A DNA stretch of 64,000 nt from Nostoc sp. TCL240-02 (GTDB lineage: Bacteria; Cyanobacteriota; Cyanobacteriia; Cyanobacteriales; Nostocaceae), in NCBI RefSeq assembly GCF_013343235.1, contig NZ_CP040094.1, positions 7,501-71,500 on the forward strand, read 5' to 3'. The position numbers were made by a program, and so were the translations under genes. The notes beneath the pieces were generated by a model. It ran no database searches and was not told where the DNA came from. It saw only the letters and a program-made list of their open reading frames with translations. Shown in pieces: positions 8,659-18,779 of the stretch; position 1 is the stretch's first letter, and each line of letters begins with the position of its first letter.

Positions 8659-9537
8659 CTACCAGTTTCGCCAGCCGCCTTTGGGTGCAACTTCATTACT
8701 TGTAGATTTCAATCCATGAGTTTGGATCAAAGATTGGTATTCTGTGCTGCTTGCCCAACGGTCAATTTCTCGCGCCCGCAACACTGGTACTGGATGGGTT
8801 AATTGGGCTGTGCGGGCGGTTTTGACCATTTCACCTAATTCGGTCTTGCTAATGTCATCATAAGCACGGGCTTGGGCAACAAAAGCATCAAGATTCAGTT
8901 GTGGCGCTAAAGTTGGGGAACCACCCGCCAGCTTCATCAACACTGACATGACAACTTTGGGGTCTTGGGTTGCTAGTAACGCGGCGCGATCACAGGTAAA
9001 CTCAGCACAGCGTACCCATTCTAAAAGTTGTGCCTGTATCGCTTGGGCAACGAAGGTTCCGACATTGGGCACAATCGCCGCAGCTAATATTAGTAAATTT
9101 ACTGGGGTCAAGTAAACGCTATGGTCACACTTGAGATGTCCCAACTCATGGGCAATTACTGCCTGGATTTCCTCTGGGGTGAGGATATCAATTAGGGATG
9201 TGTGTAGCACTACAAAGGGCTGCTTACCCCGCACAGCAAAAGTATAGGCGTTGGGAGCCGGATGTTGCCGGACGTATAACTGGGGAGGCTCTATATCCAA
9301 AATTTCACAAGCGTCTAACAACAGCTTGTATAAATCAGGAAGTTGTTTTTCACCTACCAGAATGCTGGAAGCAATATTTTCTACATAGAAAACCTGCTCT
9401 GCCATCGGGCCAAGCCAATTTCGCACCAACATATCTATGCCTGGTATTTGCTTGAGCGTTTTAGTAGCTTCCAGGTCTAATGGATGACGAAATGAGTCAG
9501 CTTTTAAACCAATCAGAGGGGTTTTGAAGAAAGACAT
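8659..9537 (-). CDS. M48 family zinc metallopeptidase
   Basis: The product (292 residues from ATG 9537) carries the zinc motif HEXXH within AVIAHELGHLKCDH and a downstream Glu in the ECTCDRAALLA-like segment (CAEFTCDRAAL), the expected third ligand. One hydrophobic helix follows the zinc motif (VNLLILAAAIVPNVGTFVAQ), as in HtpX/Ste24-like proteins. The C-terminal region THPVPVLRAREIDRWA is typical of cyanobacterial members. A GTG at 9600 would add 21 residues including a hydrophobic stretch. I prefer ATG 9537, where the conserved MSFFKTPLIGLKADSF begins. Likely membrane-associated proteolysis or quality control. Confidence 0.88.
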   Translation of the reverse strand: MSFFKTPLIGLKADSFRHPLDLEATKTLKQIPGIDMLVRNWLGPMAEQVFYVENIASSILVGEKQLPDLYKLLLDACEILDIEPPQLYVRQHPAPNAYTFAVRGKQPFVVLHTSLIDILTPEEIQAVIAHELGHLKCDHSVYLTPVNLLILAAAIVPNVGTFVAQAIQAQLLEWVRCAEFTCDRAALLATQDPKVVMSVLMKLAGGSPTLAPQLNLDAFVAQARAYDDISKTELGEMVKTARTAQLTHPVPVLRAREIDRWASSTEYQSLIQTHGLKSTSNEVAPKGGWRNW

Positions 9538-9829
9538 AGTGCAGCAAGCTATAAAAAACACAACTACGGAATCTGGCTGTTTATTTAACCAGCCACCCAC
9601 AGTTAGTATAACGATTTAAGCAGGGTGGGCAGGGTGAACAGGAGGGAGAAAATTATTACCTTGTCTTCTTCATTCCCGCCTCAGTCTCAACTAAGAGGCA
9701 GGGGGGAAAGGTGGGGGGATGTAAAAGAGGAATTGGGGACAAGGGGAAAGACTTGTTGCAAGTTTTCACTCAAGTCACCTTGTCTCTCCCTGCTCCCTGC
9801 TCCCTTGCCTCTTGTTCAACCTATCAATT

Positions 9830-11197
9830 TCAACTTGAAAGGCTACTGATGCTGGGAGCGATTTCGGCATCTGCTGATGTTTCGCCCACACGAAGGATTT
9901 TAGCTCCCAATTGCTGCAACTTCACATCAAGTCGATCGTAGCCGCGATCGAGGTGCTGTAATCCTTGAATGGTCGTTTTTCCTTCTGCTGCTAACCCCGC
10001 GATAACTAGCGCTGCTGATGCTCGTAAGTCTGTACCTAATACTGGTGCGCCAGACAATTTCGGCACTCCCCGAACGAAAGCAGCGTTGCCTTTAACACGA
10101 ATGTCTGCCCCCAAGCGATTTAACTCTGAGGCATGACGCAAGCGATTTTCAAAGACGGATTCGTTAATCACGCTGTCGCCTTCAGCCAATGTCAGCAAAG
10201 ACATGAATGGCGCTTGCATATCTGTAGGAAAACCTGGATGGTATTGAGTTTCAATATCCGTGGCCTTGAGGCTTTCTGCTGGCAGAATGTGTAAGTGTTC
10301 AGGCTTGTCTTCAATTATTGTCACCCCAATATCCCGCAACTTGGCAATCACTGGTACAAGATGTTCTGGAGCTACTGGTGAGAGGATAAGTTCGGAACGG
10401 GTAATTGCTGCTGCCAATAAAAATGTCCCAGCCTCAATGCGATCAGGAATGATACTGTAGTCAACAGAATGCAATTTGGGCACTCCTTCTACAATAATCC
10501 TGCTAGTCCCCGCCCCCTTAATCTTTGCTCCCATTGCGTTACAGAAGTTAGCTAAATCAACTACTTCCGGTTCTCTGGCAGCATTTTCGATGATAGTTTC
10601 CCCTTCTGCTAGGGTAGCAGCCATCATCAAGTTTTCCGTCGCTCCAACGCTGGCGATATCTAAGTAAATCTTCGCACCTTTTAATCTCCGGCTGCTGCCA
10701 GGGACGTAGGCGTTACAAATGCCATGCTCAATCTGCACCTCAGCCCCCATTGCTTGCAGTCCTCGCACATGCAAGTCAACTGGTCTTGCCCCAATAGCAC
10801 AACCGCCTGGTAAAGGCATCTGTGCTACTCCTAATCTGGCAAGAATGGCACCAATGGCAAAAAAACTCGCTCTTAGCTGGGTAACTAGTTCGTAGGGAGC
10901 CTTTGAGGTTTTAATTTCGCTGGCGTTGATGTCTAAAATATCGCCTTGCCGGGTTAAACGTACACCCAAAGCCGATAACACCTGACCCATCCGCTCTACA
11001 TCCGCTAATAAGGGAACGTTGCGGATACGACAATCGCCCGGACACAGCAAGGCTCCAGCCATGATTACCAGTGCTGCATTTTTTGCCCCGCTAATTTTCA
11101 CATGACCTCGCAAAGGATGCCCACCCCAAATTTGCAAGACTGAGGAGTCTGCTTCTGGAGCAATTTTGGCATCTGGTAAGCTGGTAGAAGGATTGAT
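9830..11197 (-). CDS. murA: UDP-N-acetylglucosamine 1-carboxyvinyltransferase (MurA), possible ATC start
   Basis: MurA transfers enolpyruvate from PEP to UDP-GlcNAc, the first committed step of peptidoglycan synthesis. The sequence shows the N-terminal [16 protein letters not shown], the active-site loop with the fosfomycin-target Cys ([16 protein letters not shown]), and repeated inverse alpha/beta folds to the C-terminus ([17 protein letters not shown]). The first ordinary start codon in frame is TTG at 11137, with no ribosome-binding site. The frame stays open upstream, and a full GGAGGT (11204-11209) sits 6 bases ahead of an ATC codon at 11195-11197, giving an N-terminus beginning (I/M)[11 protein letters not shown] therefore place the start there provisionally; a TTG start would shorten the protein to 435 residues. 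Confidence 0.9.
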   Translation of the reverse strand: MNPSTSLPDAKIAPEADSSVLQIWGGHPLRGHVKISGAKNAALVIMAGALLCPGDCRIRNVPLLADVERMGQVLSALGVRLTRQGDILDINASEIKTSKAPYELVTQLRASFFAIGAILARLGVAQMPLPGGCAIGARPVDLHVRGLQAMGAEVQIEHGICNAYVPGSSRRLKGAKIYLDIASVGATENLMMAATLAEGETIIENAAREPEVVDLANFCNAMGAKIKGAGTSRIIVEGVPKLHSVDYSIIPDRIEAGTFLLAAAITRSELILSPVAPEHLVPVIAKLRDIGVTIIEDKPEHLHILPAESLKATDIETQYHPGFPTDMQAPFMSLLTLAEGDSVINESVFENRLRHASELNRLGADIRVKGNAAFVRGVPKLSGAPVLGTDLRASAALVIAGLAAEGKTTIQGLQHLDRGYDRLDVKLQQLGAKILRVGETSADAEIAPSISSLSS

Positions 11198-11608
11198 AAG
11201 CCTACCTCCAAAAGTAATACGTATTTTATATGTTTGAAGTTGGTTTTGATTCTACAGTAAAGATTCAAATTGTCCACATTTTAGAACAGCATATTGCATA
11301 AAAAAATAATTTTTTGGTGAAAAATAATGGCTCAAAGCAAGCAATAGCAATTATTTTGAGCTTTTAAAAAATTTAATAAAAAAGAACGAATAAGTAGTAC
11401 TTTTAAGCAAAATTAAATACTCAGTAAAATGACTTAAGTATTCTCTAAAAATCAATGCTGTACTGTTCAGTTAATATTTTGATTCGACCTAATCCCCTGA
11501 AAAATTTCGTTTCCAGTCTGAGCCTCTTAAAAGGAGGCATTAGGTTTTCACTTGACAAAGGTAAAACATAACGCAATAATAGGAAATTGTCGATAAAGAC
11601 AAGTGCAA
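11198..11608. other. Intergenic region between divergent murA and tRNA-Leu
   Basis: About 400 bases of A/T-rich sequence hold the murA ribosome-binding site (11204-11209), a small GCCTC/GAGGC hairpin near 11523-11538 and the tRNA-Leu promoter. Nothing coding was seen. Confidence 0.5.
11552..11580 (+). promoter_or_regulatory. Probable promoter of tRNA-Leu(CAG)
   Basis: TTGACA at 11552-11557 is followed after exactly 17 bases by AATAAT at 11575-11580, 28 bases upstream of the tRNA 5' end. The -35 box is perfect and the -10 box imperfect. Confidence 0.5.
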
Positions 11609-11690
11609 GCGGAACTGGCGGAATTGGCAGACGCGCTAGATTCAGGTTCTAGTGCCGCAAGGCTTCCGGGTTCAAGTCCCGGGTTCCGCA
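11609..11690 (+). tRNA. tRNA-Leu (CAG)
   Basis: An 82-base class II tRNA. Acceptor arms GCGGAAC/GTTCCGC pair, with discriminator A. The D-arm is GGCGGAATTGGCAGACGC. The anticodon arm CTAGA-TTCAGGT-TCTAG places CAG, reading CUG. The variable arm is TGCCGCAAGGCTT and the T-loop GGTTCAAGTCC. Confidence 0.96.
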
Positions 11691-11708
11691 TAACCAGTGC
11701 TGAGTGCC

Positions 11709-11751
11709 GAGTAGTGAGTGCTGAGAAGGAAAAACTCAGCACTCACTACTC
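11709..11751. repeat. Long perfect hairpin (17-bp stem) after tRNA-Leu
   Basis: GAGTAGTGAGTGCTGAG (11709-11725) pairs perfectly with 11735-11751 across a 9-base A/G-rich loop. Shorter GTGCTGAGT-type repeats flank it. There is no U-run, so it is more like a dispersed palindromic repeat of the cyanobacterial intergenic type than a plain terminator. It sits 18 bases before the next ATG. Confidence 0.6.
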
Positions 11752-11769
11752 AGCACTCACAACTAAAAA

Positions 11770-12558
11770 ATGTTGACCAGTTTACAAAATTCCTTAGTTA
11801 AGCAAATTCGCAAACTCCACTCCACCAAGGAGCGAAACAAGCAGCAGTTATTTTTACTGGAAGGGACGCACCTATTGGAAGAGGCTTGTGCGGTGAATTA
11901 CCCACTAGAAACAGTGTGTTGTACTCCGGATTGGCAAGCAGCCCATTCGTCACTTTGGGAAGAAGCTTGTAGTAAAAGCGAGCGCGCCGAGATTGTCAGC
12001 GAGGAAGTATTAAATGCGATCGCTACTACAGTTCAACCTGATGGTGTGGTAGCAACGGCAAAACGAAGGGATAGCCAAACTCAACTACCATTGACTGGTT
12101 TAGTTCTAGCTTTAGAAACAGTACAAGATCCGGGAAACCTAGGTACGATGATTCGCACTGCGGCGGCGGTGGGAGCATCAGGTTTGTGGGTAAGTGAAGA
12201 TAGTGTAGATTTAGACAGCCCAAAAGTTCTCCGGGCTTCCGCAGGACAATGGTTTCGCCTAGCAACAGCTGTAACCCAAGATTTAAAAGCTACAGTTCAA
12301 CAAAGTCAGCAAGCAGGGATGCAGGTAGTGGCAACCTTACCCAGTGCGACTTTAACTTATTGGGATGTGGACTGGCGCAAACCCAGTCTGATTTTACTAG
12401 GAAATGAGGGGGCTGGATTGTCGGCAGATTTAGCAGCGATCGCAGATCAACAAGTCAGAATTCCTTTGAGTCCTGGGGTAGAATCTTTGAATGTAGCGAT
12501 CACAGCCGCTTTAATGTTGTACGAAGCTCGGCGGCAAATGAGTCAGAGACGCGATTAA
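11770..12558 (+). CDS. TrmH/SpoU-family RNA 2'-O-methyltransferase
   Basis: The 262-residue product has the N-terminal substrate-binding domain seen in RlmB-type enzymes (SLQNSLVKQIRKLHSTKERN, with FLLEGTHLLEEA). A C-terminal SPOUT knot follows, with motif 1 QDPGNLGTMIRTAAA, motif 2 LILLGNEGAGLS and motif 3 IPLSPGVESLNVAITAALMLYE. It transfers methyl from S-adenosylmethionine to a ribose 2'-OH in rRNA or tRNA; which nucleotide cannot be told. The last codons and the stop (SQRRD-stop) fall inside a perfect 24-base palindrome, so the C-terminus seems to have been shaped by insertion of a repeat. Confidence 0.92.
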   Translation: MLTSLQNSLVKQIRKLHSTKERNKQQLFLLEGTHLLEEACAVNYPLETVCCTPDWQAAHSSLWEEACSKSERAEIVSEEVLNAIATTVQPDGVVATAKRRDSQTQLPLTGLVLALETVQDPGNLGTMIRTAAAVGASGLWVSEDSVDLDSPKVLRASAGQWFRLATAVTQDLKATVQQSQQAGMQVVATLPSATLTYWDVDWRKPSLILLGNEGAGLSADLAAIADQQVRIPLSPGVESLNVAITAALMLYEARRQMSQRRD

Positions 12559-12568
12559 TCGCGTCTCT
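12545..12568. repeat. 24-base palindrome of the GAGACGCGAT family, overlapping a stop codon
   Basis: AGAGACGCGATT and its reverse complement abut with no loop, followed by ACAAAAATT. The stop codon of the methyltransferase gene lies inside. Related copies occur at 25246-25270 and twice inside smc (34431-34456 and 35958-35977), each next to CTCTACAA-type sequence. Confidence 0.75.
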
Positions 12569-12582
12569 ACAAAAATTAAAAC

Positions 12583-12843
12583 TCATAACTTTTCTTGGGT
12601 TTTTGTCTTCTCTTCAAGATATTGTTCAATATCAGCAACTGCGTCCTCAAGGGCCGCTAAATCAATAGCGATCAAATCTTGAGCGACTTCGATTTCACTG
12701 AGATTAGTATTATGCAGTTGGGGGAGCTGTGGAATTTCTTCTTCCTCAGTTGAAATTTCTTGTAATATATCCTCCAACTGATCGAGGGATTGCTGAAACA
12801 CTTGATCGGCGACGCGGCGCTGTTGTGGCTGAATTGGCTCCAT
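12583..12843 (-). CDS. Small acidic hypothetical protein
   Basis: From ATG 12843 the product has 86 residues and is rich in Glu, Gln and Leu. A predicted helical pattern (QSLDQLEDILQEISTEEEEI ... AQDLIAIDLAALEDAVADIE) suggests a coiled coil. The frame is open to a TTG at 12963, but those 40 extra residues have no ribosome-binding site. No family is recognised. It converges with the methyltransferase gene. Confidence 0.5.
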   Translation of the reverse strand: MEPIQPQQRRVADQVFQQSLDQLEDILQEISTEEEEIPQLPQLHNTNLSEIEVAQDLIAIDLAALEDAVADIEQYLEEKTKTQEKL

Positions 12844-13179
12844 AATATTGACTTGAAAATCCTGATTTACTGACCTAATTGTGATTGCAGCTTCTACAGA
12901 TTTAAATTTTGCACTTGTAACATCATAGTTGTGTGCTGTATCAACTTTAGCAGTGGTTATCAATAATATCGATACTTAGCTTTGGTCACTTTTGCCAAGT
13001 TGTCTCCAATTGTTAGAACTTGTATTTTTGTAAAGACTATGGAATAATCCCAGAAGCTTGTACTTTAATTCGACCGATAAACCGTAGTATAATACCCAGT
13101 ATGCGATTGCACTCTTGCGTCCCCAATAGTTGGTATTTAGTAGTACTGCGCGTCTACGCATTTACAAGGAAAATATTTT

Positions 13180-13863
13180 ATGAGCAACATACAACTTTAC
13201 TTTGCCAAAGCCTCCACCTTTTCCCAAAGAACCCGTGTGGTTTTCCTAGAAAAAGGAATTGACTTTAGCAGCACTGAAATTGACTTACAAAACAAACCAG
13301 ATGGCTATACACAGATTTCGCGCTACGGCAAAGTCCCTGCGATCAAACATGGGGATATCGAAATTTATGAGTCTGCCATCATCAACGAATATCTTGATGA
13401 AGTCTTTCCAGAACCACCTTTATTACCCCGCGATCCAGGTGCTAAAGCGATCGCTCGGATCTGGATCGATTATGCCAACACTCGCTTTGTACCCGCCTTT
13501 AACAAATTCCTGCGTGGTAAAGATGCTCAAGAACAGGGACAAGGACAAAGAGAGTTTTTGGAAGCGTTATTGTACATTGAGCAAGAAGGACTAGGTAAGC
13601 TTTCTGGTAATGGCCCTTACTGGTTAGGGGAGCAATTGAGTTTAGTTGATATTAGCTTCTATCCTTGGTTTGAACGCTTGCCCCTTCTAGAACACTTCCG
13701 CAATTTCACTTTACCAACAGAAACCCCTGGCTTGCAGAAATGGTGGAATACCCTGCGCTCGCGCGAGTCAATTCGGGCTGTGGAAAATCCTACAAGCTTC
13801 TATTTAGAACGATTTGCCAAGATTCTTGGTGCGCCCACTCCCGTTGCTTCTGCTCAAAAATAG
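13180..13863 (+). CDS. Glutathione S-transferase family protein
   Basis: The 227-residue product has a thioredoxin-like N-terminal domain ([20 protein letters not shown], the cis-Pro region [22 protein letters not shown] with the glutathione-contacting Glu-Ser) and an all-helical C-terminal domain with [20 protein letters not shown]. The active residue is probably the Ser or Thr near residue 11-13. It resembles the beta/zeta-like bacterial GSTs used in detoxification. The next gene, a CmcJ-like protein, follows 66 bases downstream on the same strand, so the two may be co-transcribed. Confidence 0.9.
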   Translation: MSNIQLYFAKASTFSQRTRVVFLEKGIDFSSTEIDLQNKPDGYTQISRYGKVPAIKHGDIEIYESAIINEYLDEVFPEPPLLPRDPGAKAIARIWIDYANTRFVPAFNKFLRGKDAQEQGQGQREFLEALLYIEQEGLGKLSGNGPYWLGEQLSLVDISFYPWFERLPLLEHFRNFTLPTETPGLQKWWNTLRSRESIRAVENPTSFYLERFAKILGAPTPVASAQK

Positions 13864-13929
13864 TTAATAGGTTACAGTCCCCTATCCGCCATCACTAAAA
13901 CATTGTTGAATTCACTGGGAGATTAACCC

Positions 13930-14781
13930 ATGAGCTTAAACAGTCAATTATTCAAAGATATACCGCACGTTGAGGGAGAACTCCATTACCTCACCCCGAC
14001 AGCAGAAAAACCTGTTAACTACACCTACGAACCACCGCCAGGTATTCCACAGCGAAGCGGGAAGTATGAGGTACATACACTCCCAATCTACGATGCTCGG
14101 ATGATCGCAGAAAATGTGTCCTTAGATAAACAGGGATTCGCCTTGGTCGAACAGCATAGCACTGTTAAAGACTTTTACGATCAGGATGAGGTGCGCCGTG
14201 TTTACTACCCTGAAGCCGAGGAATTTCTTAAGGATTTGACAGGTGCCCAAAGGGTGATAGTGTTCGATCACAACCTGCGTAATGCCGAACGAGCGAAGCA
14301 GGGCGAACAAGGCATAAAGACACCAGTCAGGGGCGTACACAACGACTTCACCGCCAAGTCTGGTTATAGTCGCGCCCGTACCGTGTTGGAAGCAATCGGT
14401 ACTGAAGACCCTGATGAGCTTCTGCGGCACAGATTTAGTGTAGTCAACCTCTGGCGAGCGATCGCAGGGCCAGTTCAAGAGTCTCCATTAGCGGTGTGTG
14501 ATGCCCAAAGTATCGCACCGAATGACCTCGTGGCTACCGATCTTGTATATCGCGATCGCGTTGGCGAAACCTACGCAGTCACGTACAATCCAAAACATCG
14601 GTGGTTCTACTTTCCGCAAATGCAACGGAACGAAGCGCTACTTCTCAAGTGTTTTGACTCAGAGGAAGAAGGTTTGGCGCGGTTCGCTGCCCACACCGCA
14701 TTCGATGACCCAACAAGCCAGCCAGATGCCCCACCACGTGAGAGTATCGAGTTGCGGACGTTAGTTTTCTATGCCGCATAA
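13930..14781 (+). CDS. CmcJ/NvfI-family oxidoreductase-like protein
   Basis: The 283-residue product matches the CmcJ/NvfI family. These proteins resemble non-haem iron, 2-oxoglutarate-type enzymes and occur in cephamycin and fungal secondary-metabolite pathways, but are also widespread with unknown roles. Visible marks are RGVHNDFTAKSGYSRAR (His and Asp as in an HxD iron motif), VVNLWRAIAGPVQESPLAVCD, YNPKHRWFYFPQM and the C-terminal IELRTLVFYA. The downstream His of PKHRWFYF could complete an iron site. Substrate unknown. It follows a GST gene, which hints at small-molecule metabolism, but no biosynthetic cluster surrounds it. Confidence 0.8.
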   Translation: MSLNSQLFKDIPHVEGELHYLTPTAEKPVNYTYEPPPGIPQRSGKYEVHTLPIYDARMIAENVSLDKQGFALVEQHSTVKDFYDQDEVRRVYYPEAEEFLKDLTGAQRVIVFDHNLRNAERAKQGEQGIKTPVRGVHNDFTAKSGYSRARTVLEAIGTEDPDELLRHRFSVVNLWRAIAGPVQESPLAVCDAQSIAPNDLVATDLVYRDRVGETYAVTYNPKHRWFYFPQMQRNEALLLKCFDSEEEGLARFAAHTAFDDPTSQPDAPPRESIELRTLVFYAA

Positions 14782-14840
14782 TTAGCAGGGGGCAGGGAGC
14801 AGGGGAGCAGAGGGGAAAGAGGTAATTTTTAATTCTCTCC

Positions 14841-14882
14841 CCATGCCCAATCCCCAATGCCCCATGCCCAATCCCCAATGCC
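14841..14882. repeat. STRR-type tandem repeat, two exact 21-base units
   Basis: The unit CCATGCCCAATCCCCAATGCC occurs at 14841-14861 and again, without gap, at 14862-14882. It is built from CCCCAAT/GCCCAAT heptamers, the short tandem repeats known from heterocystous cyanobacteria. It ends two bases before the stop of the phenol-lyase-like gene. Confidence 0.85.
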
Positions 14883-14883
14883 C

Positions 14884-16302
<1,419 letters not shown>

Positions 16303-16379
16303 TCATGCAGGTAAGGCAAATATTTGCATACCATTTTGGGTGCTAATAGTTGCTGTTGCCAAGACCTTCATAAGTCGTT

Positions 16380-16619
16380 TTAGCGCTTTTTAGGGGCACA
16401 CCACTTAGCTATTGGTTCAATTCGTGCTTGTTGAATCAATTCCAAAACTTGTGATTTATTACAACTATATGTAGATGCTAATAATTTCTCACCTTGTTTT
16501 TTTGCATCGTCGGCTGATATACCAAAGGTCATAATTTCTTCGTCTTGGTTAGCTGTAATTCTCTCAACTGGAATAATACAGATATATTGCGGTTCATTAT
16601 GTCTTATTTGTTGCACCAT
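16380..16619 (-). CDS. Small conserved hypothetical protein
   Basis: The 79-residue product starts at ATG 16619. It is soluble, of mixed charge, with a C-terminal KWCAPKKR and a helical middle (SADDAKKQGEKLLASTYSCN). It lies 92 bases upstream of the phenol-lyase-like gene on the same strand and might be transcribed with it. No family is recognised. Confidence 0.5.
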   Translation of the reverse strand: MVQQIRHNEPQYICIIPVERITANQDEEIMTFGISADDAKKQGEKLLASTYSCNKSQVLELIQQARIEPIAKWCAPKKR

Positions 16620-17047
16620 TATTTACCTACCATTTCACTATTAGTTGTATCTATTTTAAAGTCTAGATAAATCACGAATGAAAGTGAAACATAATCAGTA
16701 TTTAAGTAGTTTTTGGTTAAAAAATACTAGTTTTTACACATGGTTAAGGCAACGTTAAGAATTCTCTCAAAATTGCCAAATTTCTAAGTGTAAACAGTTA
16801 CGTATGGGAAAATAAAGTTAAGCATCAACAAATATCTTTTTGTAAATTTTTGTTTATTAGATCGGTAATGCGTTAAGACACACGCTTTATCATAAACATC
16901 CCTAAACGGATTAATTTAAATCTCTGTTGATTAGTCTTTGGGAATTAGCAAATAAAGGCTGATGCCCCAAAGATGAACTTTTCTTTGCTCAATACAGGCT
17001 TCATATCTTGAGTAAGTGCAAGTTTAATAAAAATTGGAGGTTATAAA
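16620..17047. other. Intergenic region upstream of a small membrane protein gene
   Basis: About 430 bases of A/T-rich sequence between divergent genes. A good ribosome-binding site (GGAGG near 17036) belongs to the small plus-strand gene. No further gene or repeat was seen; a long leader RNA is possible. Confidence 0.4.
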
Positions 17048-17185
17048 ATGGCAATTCGAAATAACTTAGTTAATAATTTCTGGCAAAGAGTACAAAAAGA
17101 TTCAGTTAGTTGGGGTTCGTTAGCTCTTTGGATAAGTGGATTAGTTGTTCTATTAGTAATGCTTACCATGTTTTCTAACGTTTAG
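17048..17185 (+). CDS. Small single-pass membrane protein (45 aa)
   Basis: ATG 17048 is preceded by GGAGG with an 8-base spacer. The product has a polar N-terminus (MAIRNNLVNNFWQRVQKDSV) and one hydrophobic helix (LALWISGLVVLLVMLTMF) ending five bases short of the stop. This is the layout of small photosynthetic or NDH-complex subunits, but I cannot match it to a named one. A hairpin (TAGTTCC/GGAACTA, about 17190-17219) follows the stop. Confidence 0.6.
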   Translation: MAIRNNLVNNFWQRVQKDSVSWGSLALWISGLVVLLVMLTMFSNV

Positions 17186-17258
17186 GTTATTCTAGTTCCT
17201 GGGCAATAGCCTGGGAACTAACATCTGGGAGACTTTCATCCCTAGAAAACTCAAATTT

Positions 17259-17573
17259 ATGAACTGCAAACTTTTGATAACAGTCGTAATGCTAGCTACT
17301 ACTAGCTTTGTTACTCCTGTCAAATCTCAAGAACCTACTACCGACACACCAGTAAAATCGAATCAAGTTTTGAATGCTTGTATCCAAAATCAAGCAGAAA
17401 CTTTGCCGAATCCCTTTAGTGATGTACCAAAAGACCATTGGGCTTTTAAAGCAGTTATGACTATGCACTACTGTGGTGCGTTCCGTAAAGCTACGCCATC
17501 AGCTTTATTTAATAAATTGCAACCAACAAATAGCCAGCAGCAACCGCAGAAAGAACCGCAGTTTGAAAAATAA
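17259..17573 (+). CDS. Small secreted protein with S-layer-homology-like motif
   Basis: The 104-residue product has a signal peptide (LLITVVMLATTSFVTPVKS, cleavage near residue 24). In the middle lies NPFSDVPKDHWAFKAVMTM, the start of an SLH domain as found in cyanobacterial surface and porin proteins. Only this half-domain is present, followed by a Gln/Pro-rich tail. Two Cys residues (CIQNQ and MHYCGAF) could form a disulfide. Probably exported; role unknown. Confidence 0.65.
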   Translation: MNCKLLITVVMLATTSFVTPVKSQEPTTDTPVKSNQVLNACIQNQAETLPNPFSDVPKDHWAFKAVMTMHYCGAFRKATPSALFNKLQPTNSQQQPQKEPQFEK

Positions 17574-17607
17574 AATAGGGGTCTTATAACTATATTAAAT
17601 AGCAGAA

Positions 17608-18138
17608 ATGAAGCCAATGAGTGAGAAGGATTGCAGAAAGACTGTCATCCAAACAGGCCAAAAAGTCAATTTTGTAGATATTGGCAGTTCATTTTTGCCT
17701 GCCTTTGAAAAGATAACGAGTGTTCTAGTCGTACCTTTTACTAAGGATGGTTTAATTGTATGCGCTCTCCTTGACCGTGGTATTGACCTCCCTGGGGGAC
17801 ATGTGCAGATAGGCGAATTGACTTTTGAGGAAACTGCAAGACGAGAAGTTATGGAGGAGGTAAAAGTAACTTTAGGAGAATTAAAACTTGTGAAATTTAT
17901 CCAGTCTGATTTTTACGGTAGTCAACCTGAGCAGCTTACATACCTTGTGGTTATGACTGGATTTGTTGAGGAAATAATCTCTAACAATGGCTACAACGGT
18001 CTAAGCTTATGTACACATGAAAGTATGGGAAGAAACATTATAGATATTGATGAATTTATCTCTCAATATCAAGCAGGCGATAAAAATGATATGCGTCAAA
18101 TTGTGCTAGACGCAAAAAGTATGCTATTCGGCATCTAA
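17608..18138 (+). CDS. Nudix hydrolase
   Basis: The 176-residue product contains a complete Nudix box (G-x5-E-x7-REVMEEV) within GGHVQIGELTFEETARREVMEE, at about residues 72-95. Family members hydrolyse nucleoside diphosphates linked to another group. The region after the box (QSDFYGSQPEQLTYLVVMTG) is typical. The substrate cannot be read from the sequence. Its last 15 bases overlap the convergent Uma2 gene. ATG 17617 is an alternative start. Confidence 0.85.
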   Translation: MKPMSEKDCRKTVIQTGQKVNFVDIGSSFLPAFEKITSVLVVPFTKDGLIVCALLDRGIDLPGGHVQIGELTFEETARREVMEEVKVTLGELKLVKFIQSDFYGSQPEQLTYLVVMTGFVEEIISNNGYNGLSLCTHESMGRNIIDIDEFISQYQAGDKNDMRQIVLDAKSMLFGI

Positions 18139-18702
18139 TGGTATTTTCGCTTTTTGAAACACCTGCTCAACAGTAAATTCTAGTCCCTCGAATAGGGAAT
18201 CCGTGAGTAATTCGTCTCCCATATAAGTTTGTGGTGCTGCATCTGGATAAAAAACAGTAATACTTCTGGCTTTACTATCTACCACCCACACCCGTAGAAT
18301 TTTAGCATCCAAATAGTTTTTGGCTTTAGCTGCCATTTGTCCAAAAGTTTGTCCGGGTGAAATAATCTCAATCACCAAGTCAGGAGAAACAGGACAAGCT
18401 TCGTTTTCATCCCAGTTACTGGGTAAACGTTCATAAGAGATGTACAAAATATCTGGTGTTGGTACCCAATCTCGCCCCCGACGAGTTAATGCAACAGACC
18501 ATTCCGGGCAAACTTCTCCTTTACCTTCCCATGATTGCTCAATCAAGTTGAGAAGGACACGGGTAAGTTTTGCGTGAAAAAATTTTGGTGACATTTTAGG
18601 AATTGCTTGACCATCAACAAGTTCATAAGTTATGTCTCCTTCACCTGGTGGAAGATTTAGGAACTCTTGCAAAGTTAATTTATTTTTGGCTTTGAGTATC
18701 AT
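18124..18702 (-). CDS. Uma2 family protein (PD-(D/E)XK-like)
   Basis: The 192-residue product belongs to Uma2 (DUF820), a family with a restriction-endonuclease-like fold, greatly expanded in cyanobacteria and of unproven function. Marks are the N-terminal LTLQEFLNLP, ITYELVDGQAI, TPDILYIS, the active-site-type PDLVIEIISPGQTF, and KAKNYLDAKILRVWVVDSKARSI with the conserved Lys. It is one of three intact Uma2 genes in the window and converges on the Nudix gene. Confidence 0.9.
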   Translation of the reverse strand: MILKAKNKLTLQEFLNLPPGEGDITYELVDGQAIPKMSPKFFHAKLTRVLLNLIEQSWEGKGEVCPEWSVALTRRGRDWVPTPDILYISYERLPSNWDENEACPVSPDLVIEIISPGQTFGQMAAKAKNYLDAKILRVWVVDSKARSITVFYPDAAPQTYMGDELLTDSLFEGLEFTVEQVFQKAKIPLDAE

Positions 18703-18779
18703 GGCTCAGTAATTCGTAATTCGTAATTGAAGGACAGAATAACTAATTTTTATTCTGACTCCTGAATTCTTCAAATTGT

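Noticed and set aside
14841..14882. Tandem repeats that might be a CRISPR fragment
   Set aside because: Units abut with no unique spacers and have the heptamer composition of STRR repeats; no cas genes are present.
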